Source: Actinophytocola xinjiangensis
GTDB taxonomy: Bacteria; Actinomycetota; Actinomycetes; Mycobacteriales; Pseudonocardiaceae
Direction: 5' to 3'
DNA: 64,000 nt
NCBI RefSeq assembly: GCF_001921215.1
Contig: NZ_MSIF01000017.1
Location: forward strand, 62,001 to 126,000
The notes under the pieces were generated by a model. It saw only the letters and a list, made by a program, of their open reading frames with translations. It was not told the origin of the DNA and searched no databases. Positions 16,005-27,647 of the stretch are shown here, one piece after another. Both the position numbers and the translations under genes were made by a program. Positions within the stretch are counted from its first letter, which is position 1; the number at the start of each line of letters is the position of its first letter.

Positions 16005-16010
16005 AGGTTA
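16005..16010 (-). promoter_or_regulatory. -10 element of trhA, leaderless
   Basis: TAACCT, 7 nt before GTG 15997 on the minus strand, with no ribosome-binding site between. Confidence 0.4.
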
Positions 16011-16043
16011 CGGGACCGTAGGTTGGCCACGGCGTGACGCAGC

Positions 16044-16460
16044 TCACGACCAGCCGACGACCTCGCGGTGCTCGACCGCCAGGCACCGGTCCATGACCAC
16101 GTCCAACCCGCCCTCGGCGGCGATCTCGGCCGCCTCGGTGTTGATCACGCCGAGTTGGAGCCACAGGGCGGCGGCGCCCAGCTCCACCGCCTCCCTGGCG
16201 ATCTCGGGGGTGTGCGACGGGCGGCGGAAGACGTCGACGACGTCCACCGGGCCGGGCAGCGCCGACAGGGACGGGTAGGCCGGCAGGCCCTGCCAGGTCG
16301 TCAGCGCCGGGTTCACCGGGAGGATCCGCAGGCCACTGCGGTGCAGGTAGGTCGCCACCCCGAAGCTCGGGCGGGCCGGATCGGCCGACAGACCCACGAC
16401 GGCCACGGTCCGTGCCTCGCGCACCACACGCTCGATGACGGTCAGCTCCTGCCAGCGCAT
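16044..16460 (-). CDS. CoA-binding domain protein (YccU-like)
   Basis: 138 aa Rossmann fold of the CoA_binding_2 family. TVAVVGLSADPARPSFGVATYL is the dinucleotide/CoA loop, ILPVNPAL and VDVVDVFRRPSHTPEIA are family blocks, and LWLQLGVINTEAAEIA completes the fold. Biological role unresolved. Divergent from uppS, with overlapping back-to-back promoters. Confidence 0.85.
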   Translation of the reverse strand: MRWQELTVIERVVREARTVAVVGLSADPARPSFGVATYLHRSGLRILPVNPALTTWQGLPAYPSLSALPGPVDVVDVFRRPSHTPEIAREAVELGAAALWLQLGVINTEAAEIAAEGGLDVVMDRCLAVEHREVVGWS

Positions 16461-16466
16461 GAGCCC

Positions 16467-16490
16467 AGTCTGCCCCGACTGGCGTACTCT
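16467..16490. promoter_or_regulatory. Divergent leaderless promoters of the CoA-binding gene and uppS
   Basis: Minus strand: CAGACT (16472-16467) 6 nt before ATG 16460. Plus strand: TACTCT (16485-16490) 8 nt before GTG 16499. Confidence 0.4.
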
Positions 16491-16498
16491 GCGGGGAC

Positions 16499-17290
16499 GT
16501 GAGTCCTCACTGGCGGAGTATCCGCAGGAAAGCCTCCCGCATCGTCTACGGCGTCTACGACCGCCGGCTGCTTCAGCAGGCCGCCGGGCGGCACCCCAAG
16601 CATGTCGGGGTCGTTCTCGACGGCAACCGGCGATGGGCGAGAGAGGCGGGGTTCACCGACGTCGCCGACGGGCACCGGGCCGGGGGGCGACGCATCGCCG
16701 AGCTGCTCAGCTGGTGTCGTGAGGCCGACGTGCAGTTGGTCACCCTCTGGCTGCTGTCCACCGACAACGTCACCCGCCCGCCGGAGGAGCTGGGGCCGCT
16801 GCTGGAGGTCATCGGCGGCGTGGTCGACGAGCTGGCCGCCGACGGCAACCCGTGGAAGCTGCGGATCATCGGCGCCCTCGACGTGCTGCCCCGCGAGACC
16901 GCCGATCGCCTGTCGGCCGCCGCGCAGCGCACCGCCGGGCGCACCGGCATGGAGGTCAACATCGCCGTCGGGTACGGCGGGCGGCGCGAGATCGCCGACG
17001 CGGTGCGCAAGCTGCTCCAGCAGCACGCCGAGAAGGGCCGCACGATCGAGGAGCTGGTCGAGGTCCTCGACGTCGACCACATCGCCGAGCACCTCTACAC
17101 CTCCGGGCAGCCCGACCCCGACCTGGTCATCCGAACATCCGGTGAACAGCGGCTGTCGGGTTTCCTGCTGTGGCAGTCGGCGCATTCGGAGTTCTGGTTC
17201 TGCGAGGCCTACTGGCCCGACTTCCGGCGCACCGACTTCCTGCGGGCGCTACGCGACTACGCCATCCGCCACCGTCGGTTCGGCTCCTGA
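16499..17290 (+). CDS. uppS: Isoprenyl (cis-prenyl) diphosphate synthase
   Basis: 263 aa cis-prenyltransferase. Conserved region I HVGVVLDGNRRWA contains the catalytic Asp; LWLLSTDNVTRPPEEL, GYGGRREIADAVR, DLVIRTSGEQRLSGFLLWQSAHSEFWFCEAYWPDF complete regions II-V. It makes short- or long-chain Z-prenyl diphosphates for cell-wall lipid carriers; by neighbourhood it matches Rv1086 (short-chain Z-farnesyl diphosphate synthase), but chain length cannot be read off here. GTG start is leaderless-like. Confidence 0.93.
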   Translation: MSPHWRSIRRKASRIVYGVYDRRLLQQAAGRHPKHVGVVLDGNRRWAREAGFTDVADGHRAGGRRIAELLSWCREADVQLVTLWLLSTDNVTRPPEELGPLLEVIGGVVDELAADGNPWKLRIIGALDVLPRETADRLSAAAQRTAGRTGMEVNIAVGYGGRREIADAVRKLLQQHAEKGRTIEELVEVLDVDHIAEHLYTSGQPDPDLVIRTSGEQRLSGFLLWQSAHSEFWFCEAYWPDFRRTDFLRALRDYAIRHRRFGS

Positions 17291-17372
17291 GGATCCTGAC
17301 CAACCGGTCGAAACCGGCTCGTCGCGCGCAAAATCACCCGCGTTGTCACCGCCACGGAGGGCCCGCCACGGG

Positions 17373-17574
17373 TAGCGTCCGAAGTGACGGGTCGTGCCCA
17401 CGCGACTCGTCCCGGGAGGCCCAGGTCGTGATGGTGACGATCACGGGGGCCGGCACCCGGCCCTCGTGGGCGACGCGGACGGCGTCCGGGAGGACGCCGC
17501 ACTGATCGCCCAGCCTGGGAGGTGCCTGGCCCTACGAGCAGCGGACGTGGTGCCGCGTTCGCGTTGGAGTCGCC
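17373..17574 (+). other. Structured 5' leader of phoH2
   Basis: The 284-bp gap has no gene. Three strong stems lie in line: CGTGAT/ATCACG (17427-17445); a 12-bp CACGGGGGCCGG/CCGGCCCTCGTG with one G-U pair (17442-17468), which shares bases with the first so the two exclude each other; and CGGCGTCC-GGGA-GGACGCCG (17480-17499) with a GNRA-type loop. TAGCGT at 17373-17378 is a possible -10. No known riboswitch consensus was recognised. Confidence 0.5.
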
Positions 17575-18912
17575 GTGACTGCTTCGCGTCCCTCTTCCAG
17601 CTCGGGTGATCTGCGCCGTACCTACGTCCTCGACACGTCCGTACTGCTGTCCGACCCGTGGGCGGTGACCAGGTTCGCCGAGCACGCCGTCGTGCTACCG
17701 CTGGTGGTGATCGGCGAGCTGGAGGGCAAGCGGCACCACCCCGAGCTCGGCTGGTTCGCCAGAGAGGCTCTCCGCCTGCTCGACGACCTGCGAGAACGCA
17801 ACGGTCGGCTCGACCGGCCGATCGCGATCGGACAGGCCGGCGGCACGCTGCACGTGGAGCTCAACCACTCCGACCAGAACGTCCTGCCCGCGGGGTTTCG
17901 CACCGACTCCAACGACGCGCGGATCCTGGCCTGCGCGCTGAACATGGCCGCGCACACCCCCGGCGTCACGCTGATCACCAAGGACATCCCGCTGCGGGTG
18001 AAGGCGGCGGCCGTCGGCCTGGACGCCGACGAGTACCGCGCCCAGGAGGTCACCCCGTCGGGGTGGACCGGGATGGCCGACCTGGAGGTGCCGGCCGAGG
18101 CGCTGGACGCCCTCTACCGCGACGGCGAGCTGGACCTGACGGGCTACGGCGTCGAGGCCGGTGACCTGCCGTGCAACACCGGGCTGCGGCTGATCGCCGC
18201 GTCGGCCAGCGCGCTGGGGCGCATCACCAGGGACAAGACGGTGGCGTTGGTGCGCGGCGACCGGGAGGCGTTCGGCCTGCACGGGCGCTCGGCCGAACAG
18301 CGGGTGGCGCTCGACCTGCTGCTCGACCAGGAGGTGGGCATCGTCTCGCTCGGCGGGCGGGCCGGCACCGGCAAGTCGGCGCTGGCGCTGTGCGCGGGGC
18401 TGGAGGCGGTGATGGAACGCAACCTGCACCGCAAGGTCGTGGTGTTCCGGCCGGTGTACGCGGTGGGCGGGCAGGAGATCGGCTACCTGCCCGGCTCGGA
18501 GTCGGAGAAGATGCAGCCGTGGGCGCAGGCGGTGTTCGACACGCTCGGCGCATTGGTCAGCAAGCCGGTGATCGAGGAGGTGCTGGGCAGGGGCATGCTG
18601 GAGGTGCTGCCGCTGACCCACATCCGGGGCCGGTCGCTGCACGACTCGTTCGTCATCGTCGACGAGGCGCAGTCGTTGGAGCGCAACGTGTTGCTCACGG
18701 TCCTGTCGCGACTGGGCACCGGGTCGCGGGTGGTGCTCACCCACGACGTCGCCCAGCGGGACAACCTGCGCGTCGGTCGGCACGACGGGATCGCGGCGGT
18801 GATCGAGAAGCTCAAGGGGCACCCGCTGTTCGCGCACATCACGCTGACCCGCTCGGAACGGTCACCGATCGCGGCGTTGGTGACCGAGATGCTCGAGGAG
18901 CACGTCACCTGA
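17575..18912 (+). CDS. phoH2: PhoH2: PIN RNase fused to PhoH ATPase
   Basis: 445 aa. The N-terminal PIN domain ([60 protein letters not shown]) carries the conserved acidic residues of PIN nucleases. The C-terminal PhoH helicase-like domain has Walker A GRAGTGKS (Lys about 267) and Walker B FVIVDEAQ (Asp about 363). In mycobacteria PhoH2 is an ATP-dependent RNA helicase/RNase. GGAG six nt upstream supports GTG 17575. A long structured leader precedes it. Confidence 0.93.
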   Translation: MTASRPSSSSGDLRRTYVLDTSVLLSDPWAVTRFAEHAVVLPLVVIGELEGKRHHPELGWFAREALRLLDDLRERNGRLDRPIAIGQAGGTLHVELNHSDQNVLPAGFRTDSNDARILACALNMAAHTPGVTLITKDIPLRVKAAAVGLDADEYRAQEVTPSGWTGMADLEVPAEALDALYRDGELDLTGYGVEAGDLPCNTGLRLIAASASALGRITRDKTVALVRGDREAFGLHGRSAEQRVALDLLLDQEVGIVSLGGRAGTGKSALALCAGLEAVMERNLHRKVVVFRPVYAVGGQEIGYLPGSESEKMQPWAQAVFDTLGALVSKPVIEEVLGRGMLEVLPLTHIRGRSLHDSFVIVDEAQSLERNVLLTVLSRLGTGSRVVLTHDVAQRDNLRVGRHDGIAAVIEKLKGHPLFAHITLTRSERSPIAALVTEMLEEHVT

Positions 18913-18994
18913 GACCGGGGTAGGGGTAGCCCCCGGGCCAACTCGGGAGTTTCCCGGATGGTTCGGGGGCCGCCCGCACGAGAGTGTTGGTGTC

Positions 18995-19687
18995 GTGACC
19001 AACCTCGTGCTGACCAGGCCCCGCGTCGCGACCGACGCCGCGCCGCCCCGACCGACGACCGTCGCCGTCCGGCTCGGGCTGGCCGGCATCGTCTGCTCGC
19101 TGCTGTTCATGGTGAACCTGACCGTGACGGCGTGGCAGTCGATGAGCGTGCTGGACACGACCATGTCCGACTACGTCTTCGTGCCCGAGGTGGGGTGGAT
19201 GTTCGGCGCGGCGGTGCTGTGCATCAGCGTCGCCGGGCTGGGCGCGATGCTCGGCCTGGCCGCGATTCGCCTGCTGGGCAACGGGATGCTGCGTCTGGCG
19301 TTGGGGTTGGCGGTGGCCGGGGCGGTGCTGGCGGCGGTGTTCCCGACGGATCTGGGGGAGTCGCTGTCGGTGTCGGCGCAGATCCACCGGTACGCGGCGG
19401 GCGTGGTGTTCTTCTGCGTGCCGATCGCGGCGGTGCTGGTGGCCCGGCAGCTGCGCGACGTGAGGTACCTGGCGGGCTACCGCAGGGCGTTGTACGGCAG
19501 CGTCGTGCTCACCTCGGTGGTGCTGGCGCTGTTCATGACCAGCCACTTCGGGGTGATGCCGGAGGTGCTCCAGGAGCTGAACGGGTTGTTCCAGCGGGTG
19601 CTCTACGTGCTGGAGCTGGTCCTGCTGGCACAGTTGGTGCTGCTGCCGCTGCGGTTCCGGGCGCCGCGCTCAGTCCTCGTCGGGTAG
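18995..19687 (+). CDS. DUF998-like integral membrane protein
   Basis: 230 aa with about six hydrophobic helices. The first loop contains TMSDYVFVPEVGWMFG, and the third inter-helix region has AAVFPTDLGESLSVSAQIHRYAAG, both characteristic of DUF998 proteins of unknown function. The start is GTG 18995 with a weak GAGAG upstream. Its last 18 bp overlap the 3' end of the convergent ATPase gene. Confidence 0.75.
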   Translation: MTNLVLTRPRVATDAAPPRPTTVAVRLGLAGIVCSLLFMVNLTVTAWQSMSVLDTTMSDYVFVPEVGWMFGAAVLCISVAGLGAMLGLAAIRLLGNGMLRLALGLAVAGAVLAAVFPTDLGESLSVSAQIHRYAAGVVFFCVPIAAVLVARQLRDVRYLAGYRRALYGSVVLTSVVLALFMTSHFGVMPEVLQELNGLFQRVLYVLELVLLAQLVLLPLRFRAPRSVLVG

Positions 19688-21244
19688 GTCCCAGATGCCC
19701 GCGTTGCCCTGGTAGGCGTTTCCGCTGCTGATGTCGCCCACGACGAGACCGGACTGGAGCGGGGTGTACCCGTACCCGGTGGTCACCGTGTCCGCGACGG
19801 TGAGGGCCGGGCGGAAGCACGGGTGGATGTGGAACTCGGTCTCGTGCGGCTGGATCGGCAGGGCAGCGTTGGTGATGTAGGTGATGTCCCCGCCGCGCCG
19901 CACCCCGAGGAACCCGACGCGGAACAGCACGTCGAGCAGGCCGGTGGGGTTCAACATGGCGCTGTAGCGGGGGAACTGGGCGTGCAGCGACTCGCCGAAC
20001 TCGTCGAGGTGGCGGGCGGTGGTCGCCGGGGTGACGACGGTGGCGCCGTTCTGGAACATGGCGAGCACACGTTCCAGGAACGGCAGCGTCGAGCCGTACT
20101 CCCTGGCCAGGTCGTTGGTCTTCCACCGGGAGAACTCGACGGCCGCGTTGACGACGTCCTGGTCGGTGATGCGGTCGTGGCCGGCCCACCGGGCCTGGTC
20201 GCGGCACTGGTTGAGGAACTGGATGGTGTCGCGGGGGCGGGCGAGCATCCGGGAGAACAGGTAGTCGACGACCGGTTCGCCGTCCACGGACGGCGGGAAC
20301 ACCGTGCCCCACAGGAACTCCCGGGTCACGTGCTGGCCCAGCGAGGCGGCGGCCCTGGTGACGGCGAGGTCGACGAGCTGCTCGCGGGACCAGTCGAGGC
20401 GGATCTCGTCGCTGCGGAACTTGTCGGCCTCGCTGTAGGACAGCGAGTCGTAGATGTCCGAGCGCAGGAACACCACGCAGCGCGCCGCCCGGTGATAGGT
20501 GGTGGCGACGTGCTTGGCGGCCACCAGCAGGCCGGTGATCAGCGCCTTGCTGTCCGGCTCGGTCGACCAGATGTGTTCGAGCTTGTCGACCAGCAGCAGC
20601 ACCGGCCGGTGCGTGCCGGCGCAGTCGAGGTGGGCCAGCGCCGCGCCGACACCGCGTTCGATGATCGCCAGTTGGGCCGAGGCGCGGATGCCCTCGGAGG
20701 CGGCGTTGAGGTCGGCGGTCAGCGACAGGCCGAACGCCTCCAGCCGCAGGCTGCCGCGCAGGCCGGTGGCGGCGGTGGCGATCCGGCTGGGCAGCCGCGC
20801 GTCGGCGAGTTCGCCGTTGGCGCGCAGGAACTGGCGCACCCGCCTGACCGACTTCGGTTCACGGTGGCCGTGCGACCGCCGGGTGTGGTGGTCGACGAGG
20901 TGGCGGGCGATGTGGATGGCGAACACGTACCGCCAGATCAGCGACTTGGCGGCGGCACCGGTCAGGTCGGCCAGTTCGAACCCGCGCAGCGGCGCGCTGG
21001 CCGTGTCGTCCGGGGTGATCAGCAGGTGCTCGCCCTGCGACACCTCCGGCATCGCCAGCCGCATACAGATCGCGCTCTTGCCGGAGCCCTTGCGGCCCAC
21101 GATGAGGCTCTTGCGGCCCCACAGCGCCTCCTCGTAGGCGCTGGTGGTGACGAAACCGGTGCGCAGCAGCCCGTCGACCGCGTCGTTCTCCGCGTCGTCG
21201 CGGCCGAAGTAGAGCCCGCTCACCAGATCGAGCCGGTCACTCAT
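19670..21244 (-). CDS. P-loop ATPase, Sll1717 family
   Basis: 524 aa. SGLYFGRDDAENDAVDGLLRTGFV opens the protein. Walker A GRKGSGKS is at residues 50-57, and VLLLVDKLEHIW is the Walker B-like strand. The layout (small leader, P-loop with FVTTSAYEEALWGRKSLIVG, ORC/STAND-like ATPase, helical C-terminus) matches the Sll1717 group, whose role is unknown although relatives occur in defence and signalling contexts. ATG 21244 has GGGGG upstream. Much longer in-frame extensions at the 5' side are antisense to guaB1 and were excluded. Confidence 0.75.
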   Translation of the reverse strand: MSDRLDLVSGLYFGRDDAENDAVDGLLRTGFVTTSAYEEALWGRKSLIVGRKGSGKSAICMRLAMPEVSQGEHLLITPDDTASAPLRGFELADLTGAAAKSLIWRYVFAIHIARHLVDHHTRRSHGHREPKSVRRVRQFLRANGELADARLPSRIATAATGLRGSLRLEAFGLSLTADLNAASEGIRASAQLAIIERGVGAALAHLDCAGTHRPVLLLVDKLEHIWSTEPDSKALITGLLVAAKHVATTYHRAARCVVFLRSDIYDSLSYSEADKFRSDEIRLDWSREQLVDLAVTRAAASLGQHVTREFLWGTVFPPSVDGEPVVDYLFSRMLARPRDTIQFLNQCRDQARWAGHDRITDQDVVNAAVEFSRWKTNDLAREYGSTLPFLERVLAMFQNGATVVTPATTARHLDEFGESLHAQFPRYSAMLNPTGLLDVLFRVGFLGVRRGGDITYITNAALPIQPHETEFHIHPCFRPALTVADTVTTGYGYTPLQSGLVVGDISSGNAYQGNAGIWDLPDED

Positions 21245-21288
21245 GGGCACACCCCCAGGTAGCCACCCCGGATTGTCCCACAGAAGCG

Positions 21289-24272
<2,984 letters not shown>

Positions 24273-24316
24273 GCCCCCATGATGCCCCGCGACACCGACA
24301 CTCGCGTTCCCGCAGG

Positions 24317-24664
24317 TCAGGTCAGCCAGCGACGGTCATCGGGGCCGGGTAGCCGGCCGGCGGCCACGGTTTCGTGCAGGGCGTTCGCCAGCCGGGGAAG
24401 GGCGGCGCGGGTCTTCGGCCACCGGCGGGCAGCGACGAACAGGATGCCGGCGTGGCGGGTGTAGCGGGCCAGCAGCGCGAAGTCCCGCACGTTCTCGGTC
24501 ACCAGGCACCGCCCGGCGGCCCGCGCCGCATCAAGGACGGTGGCGTCGTCCCGGCCGACCAACTCGACCATCGCCAGCACGGCGGTGACGTCGTGTCCCT
24601 TGTCACGCAGGGTGTCGGCCAGGGTGTGCGGGAACATCTCGTCCAGCAGGAGTGAAGCAGTCAC
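24317..24664 (-). CDS. DUF5615-type PIN-like toxin
   Basis: 115 aa. SLLLDEMFPHTLADTLRDKGHDV, then ATVLDAARAAGRCLVTENVRDFALLAR, contains the scattered acidic residues (D, E and the D in ENVRDF) of the Mut7-C/DUF5615 PIN-like fold, probably an RNase. GTG 24664 overlaps the upstream stop as GTGA, so toxin synthesis follows antitoxin translation. The pair forms a typical type II toxin-antitoxin operon; activity is inferred from fold and context. Confidence 0.75.
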   Translation of the reverse strand: MTASLLLDEMFPHTLADTLRDKGHDVTAVLAMVELVGRDDATVLDAARAAGRCLVTENVRDFALLARYTRHAGILFVAARRWPKTRAALPRLANALHETVAAGRLPGPDDRRWLT

Positions 24665-25110
24665 CGAACCCGGGTCCCTCGCAGCAGATCCTGCTCGGCC
24701 AGCCACTGCTGTTCGGTGTGCGCCGCCAGCTCGCGGTTCGCGGTGATCCACTCGTCGATCTCGGTGGAGTACGCGGCGTAGTAGCGCACCGCGACACGAA
24801 TCTGGGTGCGTGCCAAGCCGCTCATCTCCGCGGTCTCGGCAAGGAGGGCGTCCTCGTCGAGTTCTGGTGCTGACTCTCGGACGGTCAGCAGGGTGTCGAT
24901 GACCTGCCACACGTCCGGTCCGCCGACCAGCCCGGCCCGCCTGCCTGCTGGGCCCGGCCGGAACATGATGCCCGGATGTTCCTCGGCGCGGAGAGCCTCA
25001 TCGACGAAGACGCTGGTCATCGATGACATGGACGTTCCGGGGTGATCCCGGACGTAGCGGTCAAGACGGCGCAGCAGGTCATCATCGAACCGTATGGACC
25101 TAGGGGTCAT
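24661..25110 (-). CDS. RHH antitoxin with DUF433-like C-terminus
   Basis: 149 aa. The N-terminus PRSIRFDDDLLRRLDRYVRDHPG is a ribbon-helix-helix DNA-binding strand and helix; SSMTSVFVDEALR is its second helix. The later VWQVIDTLLTVRESAPELDEDALLAETAEMSG resembles the DUF433 helix-turn-helix that usually accompanies DUF5615 toxins. It should neutralise the toxin and repress the operon. ATG 25110 is leaderless-like and sits next to a perfect palindrome overlapping the -10. Confidence 0.7.
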   Translation of the reverse strand: MTPRSIRFDDDLLRRLDRYVRDHPGTSMSSMTSVFVDEALRAEEHPGIMFRPGPAGRRAGLVGGPDVWQVIDTLLTVRESAPELDEDALLAETAEMSGLARTQIRVAVRYYAAYSTEIDEWITANRELAAHTEQQWLAEQDLLRGTRVR

Positions 25111-25114
25111 GAGT

Positions 25115-25125
25115 TGTACTGTACA
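25115..25125. promoter_or_regulatory. TA-operon operator and leaderless promoter
   Basis: Perfect 11-bp palindrome TGTAC-T-GTACA. On the minus strand TACAGT (25123-25118) inside it is a -10 element 7 nt before ATG 25110, so a bound antitoxin would shut its own promoter. Confidence 0.6.
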
Positions 25126-25167
25126 CCTCAGTAGTTGTGTGTCGTGGATGTAGTCACTTGTAGTTCG

Positions 25168-25198
25168 TTGACCTTGCCCAAGGGGGAGGCGCCACGGT
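25168..25198 (+). promoter_or_regulatory. Candidate MerR-type promoter with 19-bp spacer
   Basis: TTGACC (25168-25173), a 19-bp spacer containing the dyad CCTTG-CC-CAAGG, then CACGGT (25193-25198, a weak -10). Overlong spacers with a central dyad are the mark of MerR control; autoregulation by the downstream gene is inferred. Confidence 0.35.
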
Positions 25199-25225
25199 GG
25201 AGTCGTTCAGGGACGAGGAGGTCGG

Positions 25226-26293
25226 ATGCTCACCATCGGGGCGTTCGCCCGGGCGTCGCGGCTGTCGGCGAAGGCGTTGCGGCTCTACGACGAGTTGGGG
25301 TTGCTGCGGCCGGCGCGGGTCGACCCGGTCAGCGGGTACCGGTTCTACGAGCCGGCGCAGCTGGAGCGGGCCCGGCTGGTCGCGTGGCTGCGTCAGCTCG
25401 GGATGCCGCTGGCCCGCATCCGCACGGTCTGTGACCTGCCGGGGCCGGCGGCGGCGCGGGCCGTCGCCGAGTACTGGCGCGGTGTCGAGGCCGACACCGA
25501 GGCCCGGCGTGACCTCGCCGGCTTCCTCGTCCGCCAGCTGTCCGGGAGGGACGACATCATGCCAACCCAGCCACCGACCCAGCCACTGACCATCTCCTAC
25601 GCCGCGCGCACCGACCGTGGGCTGGTCCGCGCCGCCAACCAGGACCGCGCGTTCGCCGGCGACCGGCTGCTCGCGGTCGCCGACGGGTACGGGCAGCGGG
25701 GCGAGGCCGCCAGCGCGGTCGCGATCGACGCCCTGCGACGGATCGACTCGGCCGTGCCGGCCGGGGACCTGCTCAACGTCATGGCCGAGGCCGGCCGGCA
25801 GGCGCGCACGGCCGTCGCCGAGCGGGTGGCGGGCGAGGACGGGGGGACGACGCTGACCGCGCTGCTGTGGTCGGGGTCGAAACTCGGTCTCGTGCACATC
25901 GGCGACTCCCGCGCCTACCTGCTGCGCGACGGGGAACTGTTCCAGATCACCCACGACCACACGGTCGTCCAGTCCCTGCTGGACGAGGGAAAACTGACCG
26001 CCGACGAGGTCGCCACCCACCCGCAACGTTCGATCCTGCTCCGCGCGCTGACCCGCGACGGCGAACCCGAGCCGGACGTGCGCCTGCACGAGGTCCGCGC
26101 CGGCGACCGCTACCTGCTGTGCTCCGACGGCCTGCACACCGTGCTCGACGAGGACGCCCTGCTCACCACGCTCGCCGGGGTCGCCGCACCGCACGAGGCC
26201 GTGGAGCGGCTGGTCGAGCGGGCCAACGAGGCCGGCGGGCCGGACAACATCAGCTGTGTGGTCGCCGACATCACCGCCCGCCCGGCCGGGTGA
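25226..26293 (+). CDS. MerR regulator fused to a PP2C-type phosphatase
   Basis: 355 aa. Residues 1-70 are a MerR winged helix (MLTIGAFARASRLSAKALRLY, YRFYEPAQLERARLVAWLRQLGMPL). From about residue 122 there is a PP2C/SpoIIE-like Ser/Thr phosphatase: TDRGLVRAANQD, AVADGYGQRGEAAS, GGTTLTALL, HIGDSRAYLLRDGEL, LLCSDGL, and GGPDNISCVVADI with the metal-binding Asp residues. The fusion suggests a DNA-binding phosphatase whose output is coupled to promoter control. GAGGAGG before ATG 25226. Its last 23 bp overlap the convergent MocR gene. Confidence 0.85.
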   Translation: MLTIGAFARASRLSAKALRLYDELGLLRPARVDPVSGYRFYEPAQLERARLVAWLRQLGMPLARIRTVCDLPGPAAARAVAEYWRGVEADTEARRDLAGFLVRQLSGRDDIMPTQPPTQPLTISYAARTDRGLVRAANQDRAFAGDRLLAVADGYGQRGEAASAVAIDALRRIDSAVPAGDLLNVMAEAGRQARTAVAERVAGEDGGTTLTALLWSGSKLGLVHIGDSRAYLLRDGELFQITHDHTVVQSLLDEGKLTADEVATHPQRSILLRALTRDGEPEPDVRLHEVRAGDRYLLCSDGLHTVLDEDALLTTLAGVAAPHEAVERLVERANEAGGPDNISCVVADITARPAG

Positions 26294-27647
26294 TCCGCGC
26301 GATCTCGGCGACGGCGGCGCGCAGCCGATCGGGGGTGGTGGCCGCGTAGCCCAGCACCAGGCCCGGGTAGGGCGGGTGCGTGGCGTAGGTCGACAGCGCG
26401 GGCGCGTTGACGCCCCGGCCGGCCAGCAGGGCACTGGTCGCGGCGTCGTCGGTGCCGGCCGGCAGCCGCAGCACGACGTGCAGCCCGGCGGCCACGCCGA
26501 CCGGTTCCCAGTCGGGGAGCCGGTCGGCGATCGCGCCGAGCAGCGCGTCGCGGCGGGTGCGGTAGAGGGCGCGGGTGCGACGCAGGTGGCGGTCGTAGCC
26601 GCCGGAGCGCAGCAGGGTGGCGAACGCGGCCTGCGGGAGCGGGGAGCAGCCAAGGTCGGTGACTTCCTTGCGCCGCACCGTCGTCGCCCGCAGTGCGGGT
26701 GGGAGCACCAGCCAGCCCAGGCGCAGCGCCGGGGCCAGGGTCTTGCTGACGCTGCCGAGGTAGGCGACCCGTGACGGCTCCATCGCCTGGACCGCGCGCA
26801 GGGCCGGGCGGTCGTAGCGGTGCTCGGCGTCGTAGTCGTCCTCGATGATCAGGCCGTCGTGGTCGCGGGCCCACGCCAGCAACGCGTGCCGGCGCGCCGG
26901 ACGCAGCGCCACCCCGAGCGGGAACTGGTGCGCGGCGGTCACCACGACAGCACGGCACCCGTTGCGGCGCAACGCGTCCACGTCGATCCCGTGCTCGTCG
27001 ACAGTGGTCGGGACGGGGGTGGAACCGTTGGCGCGCAACATCTCCACCTGCCCGGGATGCCCCGGCTCCTCGACCGCGATCCGCCCGCCGACGACCGAGG
27101 CCAGCAGCGAGAGCCCTTCGGCGGCGCCGTGGGTGATCACCACGTCCCCGGCGGTGGCGGTGACCGCGCGGACCCGGCCGAGGTAGCCGGCCAGCTCCGC
27201 GCGCAGCTCCGGCCACCCGGACGGGTCCGGGTAGCCCAGGGCCTCGTCCGGCAGGTCGGCCAGCGCCGAGCGGGTGGCGGCGGCCCACTCGGCCCGGGGA
27301 AACGCGCCCAGCGCCGGCAGTCCGGGTCGCAGGTCGAACCGCCACTGCCGTGCCGGCCGCGCCGGCTCGGCCGGTGGCGTGGCGCGCCCGATCCCCTCGG
27401 CGACCCTGGTCCCCGACCCGTGCCGGCTGGTCAGGTAGCCCTCGGCGACGAGCTGGCCGTACGCCGAGGTCACCGTGCCGCGCGAGACCCCGAGCTGGGC
27501 GGCGAGGTCACGGCTGGAGGGCAGCCGCAGGCCGGCCGCGAGCTGCCCGTCGCGGATCGCCCCGCGTAGCGCGGACTCGACCGCGCGACCGCGCGCCCCG
27601 ACGGCCGGGAGCAGCAACTCCCGCAAAGTGGTCCAGTTCTCCGTCAT
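26271..27647 (-). CDS. MocR/PdxR-type GntR-aminotransferase regulator
   Basis: 458 aa. N-terminal GntR winged helix (VESALRGAIRDGQLAAGLRL, PSSRDLAAQLGVSRGTVTSAY) joined by a linker to a fold-type I aminotransferase domain (ALGYPDPSGWPELRAELAGYLGR, VEEPGHPG, IIEDDYDAEHRYD, with the PLP lysine in YLGSVSKTLAPALRLG). MocR proteins use the aminotransferase part as effector sensor. Divergent from an EamA transporter gene, a frequent MocR target. ATG 27647 is leaderless-like (TAAGCT 8 nt upstream). Confidence 0.9.
   Translation of the reverse strand: MTENWTTLRELLLPAVGARGRAVESALRGAIRDGQLAAGLRLPSSRDLAAQLGVSRGTVTSAYGQLVAEGYLTSRHGSGTRVAEGIGRATPPAEPARPARQWRFDLRPGLPALGAFPRAEWAAATRSALADLPDEALGYPDPSGWPELRAELAGYLGRVRAVTATAGDVVITHGAAEGLSLLASVVGGRIAVEEPGHPGQVEMLRANGSTPVPTTVDEHGIDVDALRRNGCRAVVVTAAHQFPLGVALRPARRHALLAWARDHDGLIIEDDYDAEHRYDRPALRAVQAMEPSRVAYLGSVSKTLAPALRLGWLVLPPALRATTVRRKEVTDLGCSPLPQAAFATLLRSGGYDRHLRRTRALYRTRRDALLGAIADRLPDWEPVGVAAGLHVVLRLPAGTDDAATSALLAGRGVNAPALSTYATHPPYPGLVLGYAATTPDRLRAAVAEIARITRPGGR

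Noticed and set aside
17427-17499. phoH2 leader as a c-di-AMP (ydaO) or cobalamin riboswitch
   Set aside because: The conserved nucleotide blocks of these classes were not found; only the stems are evident.
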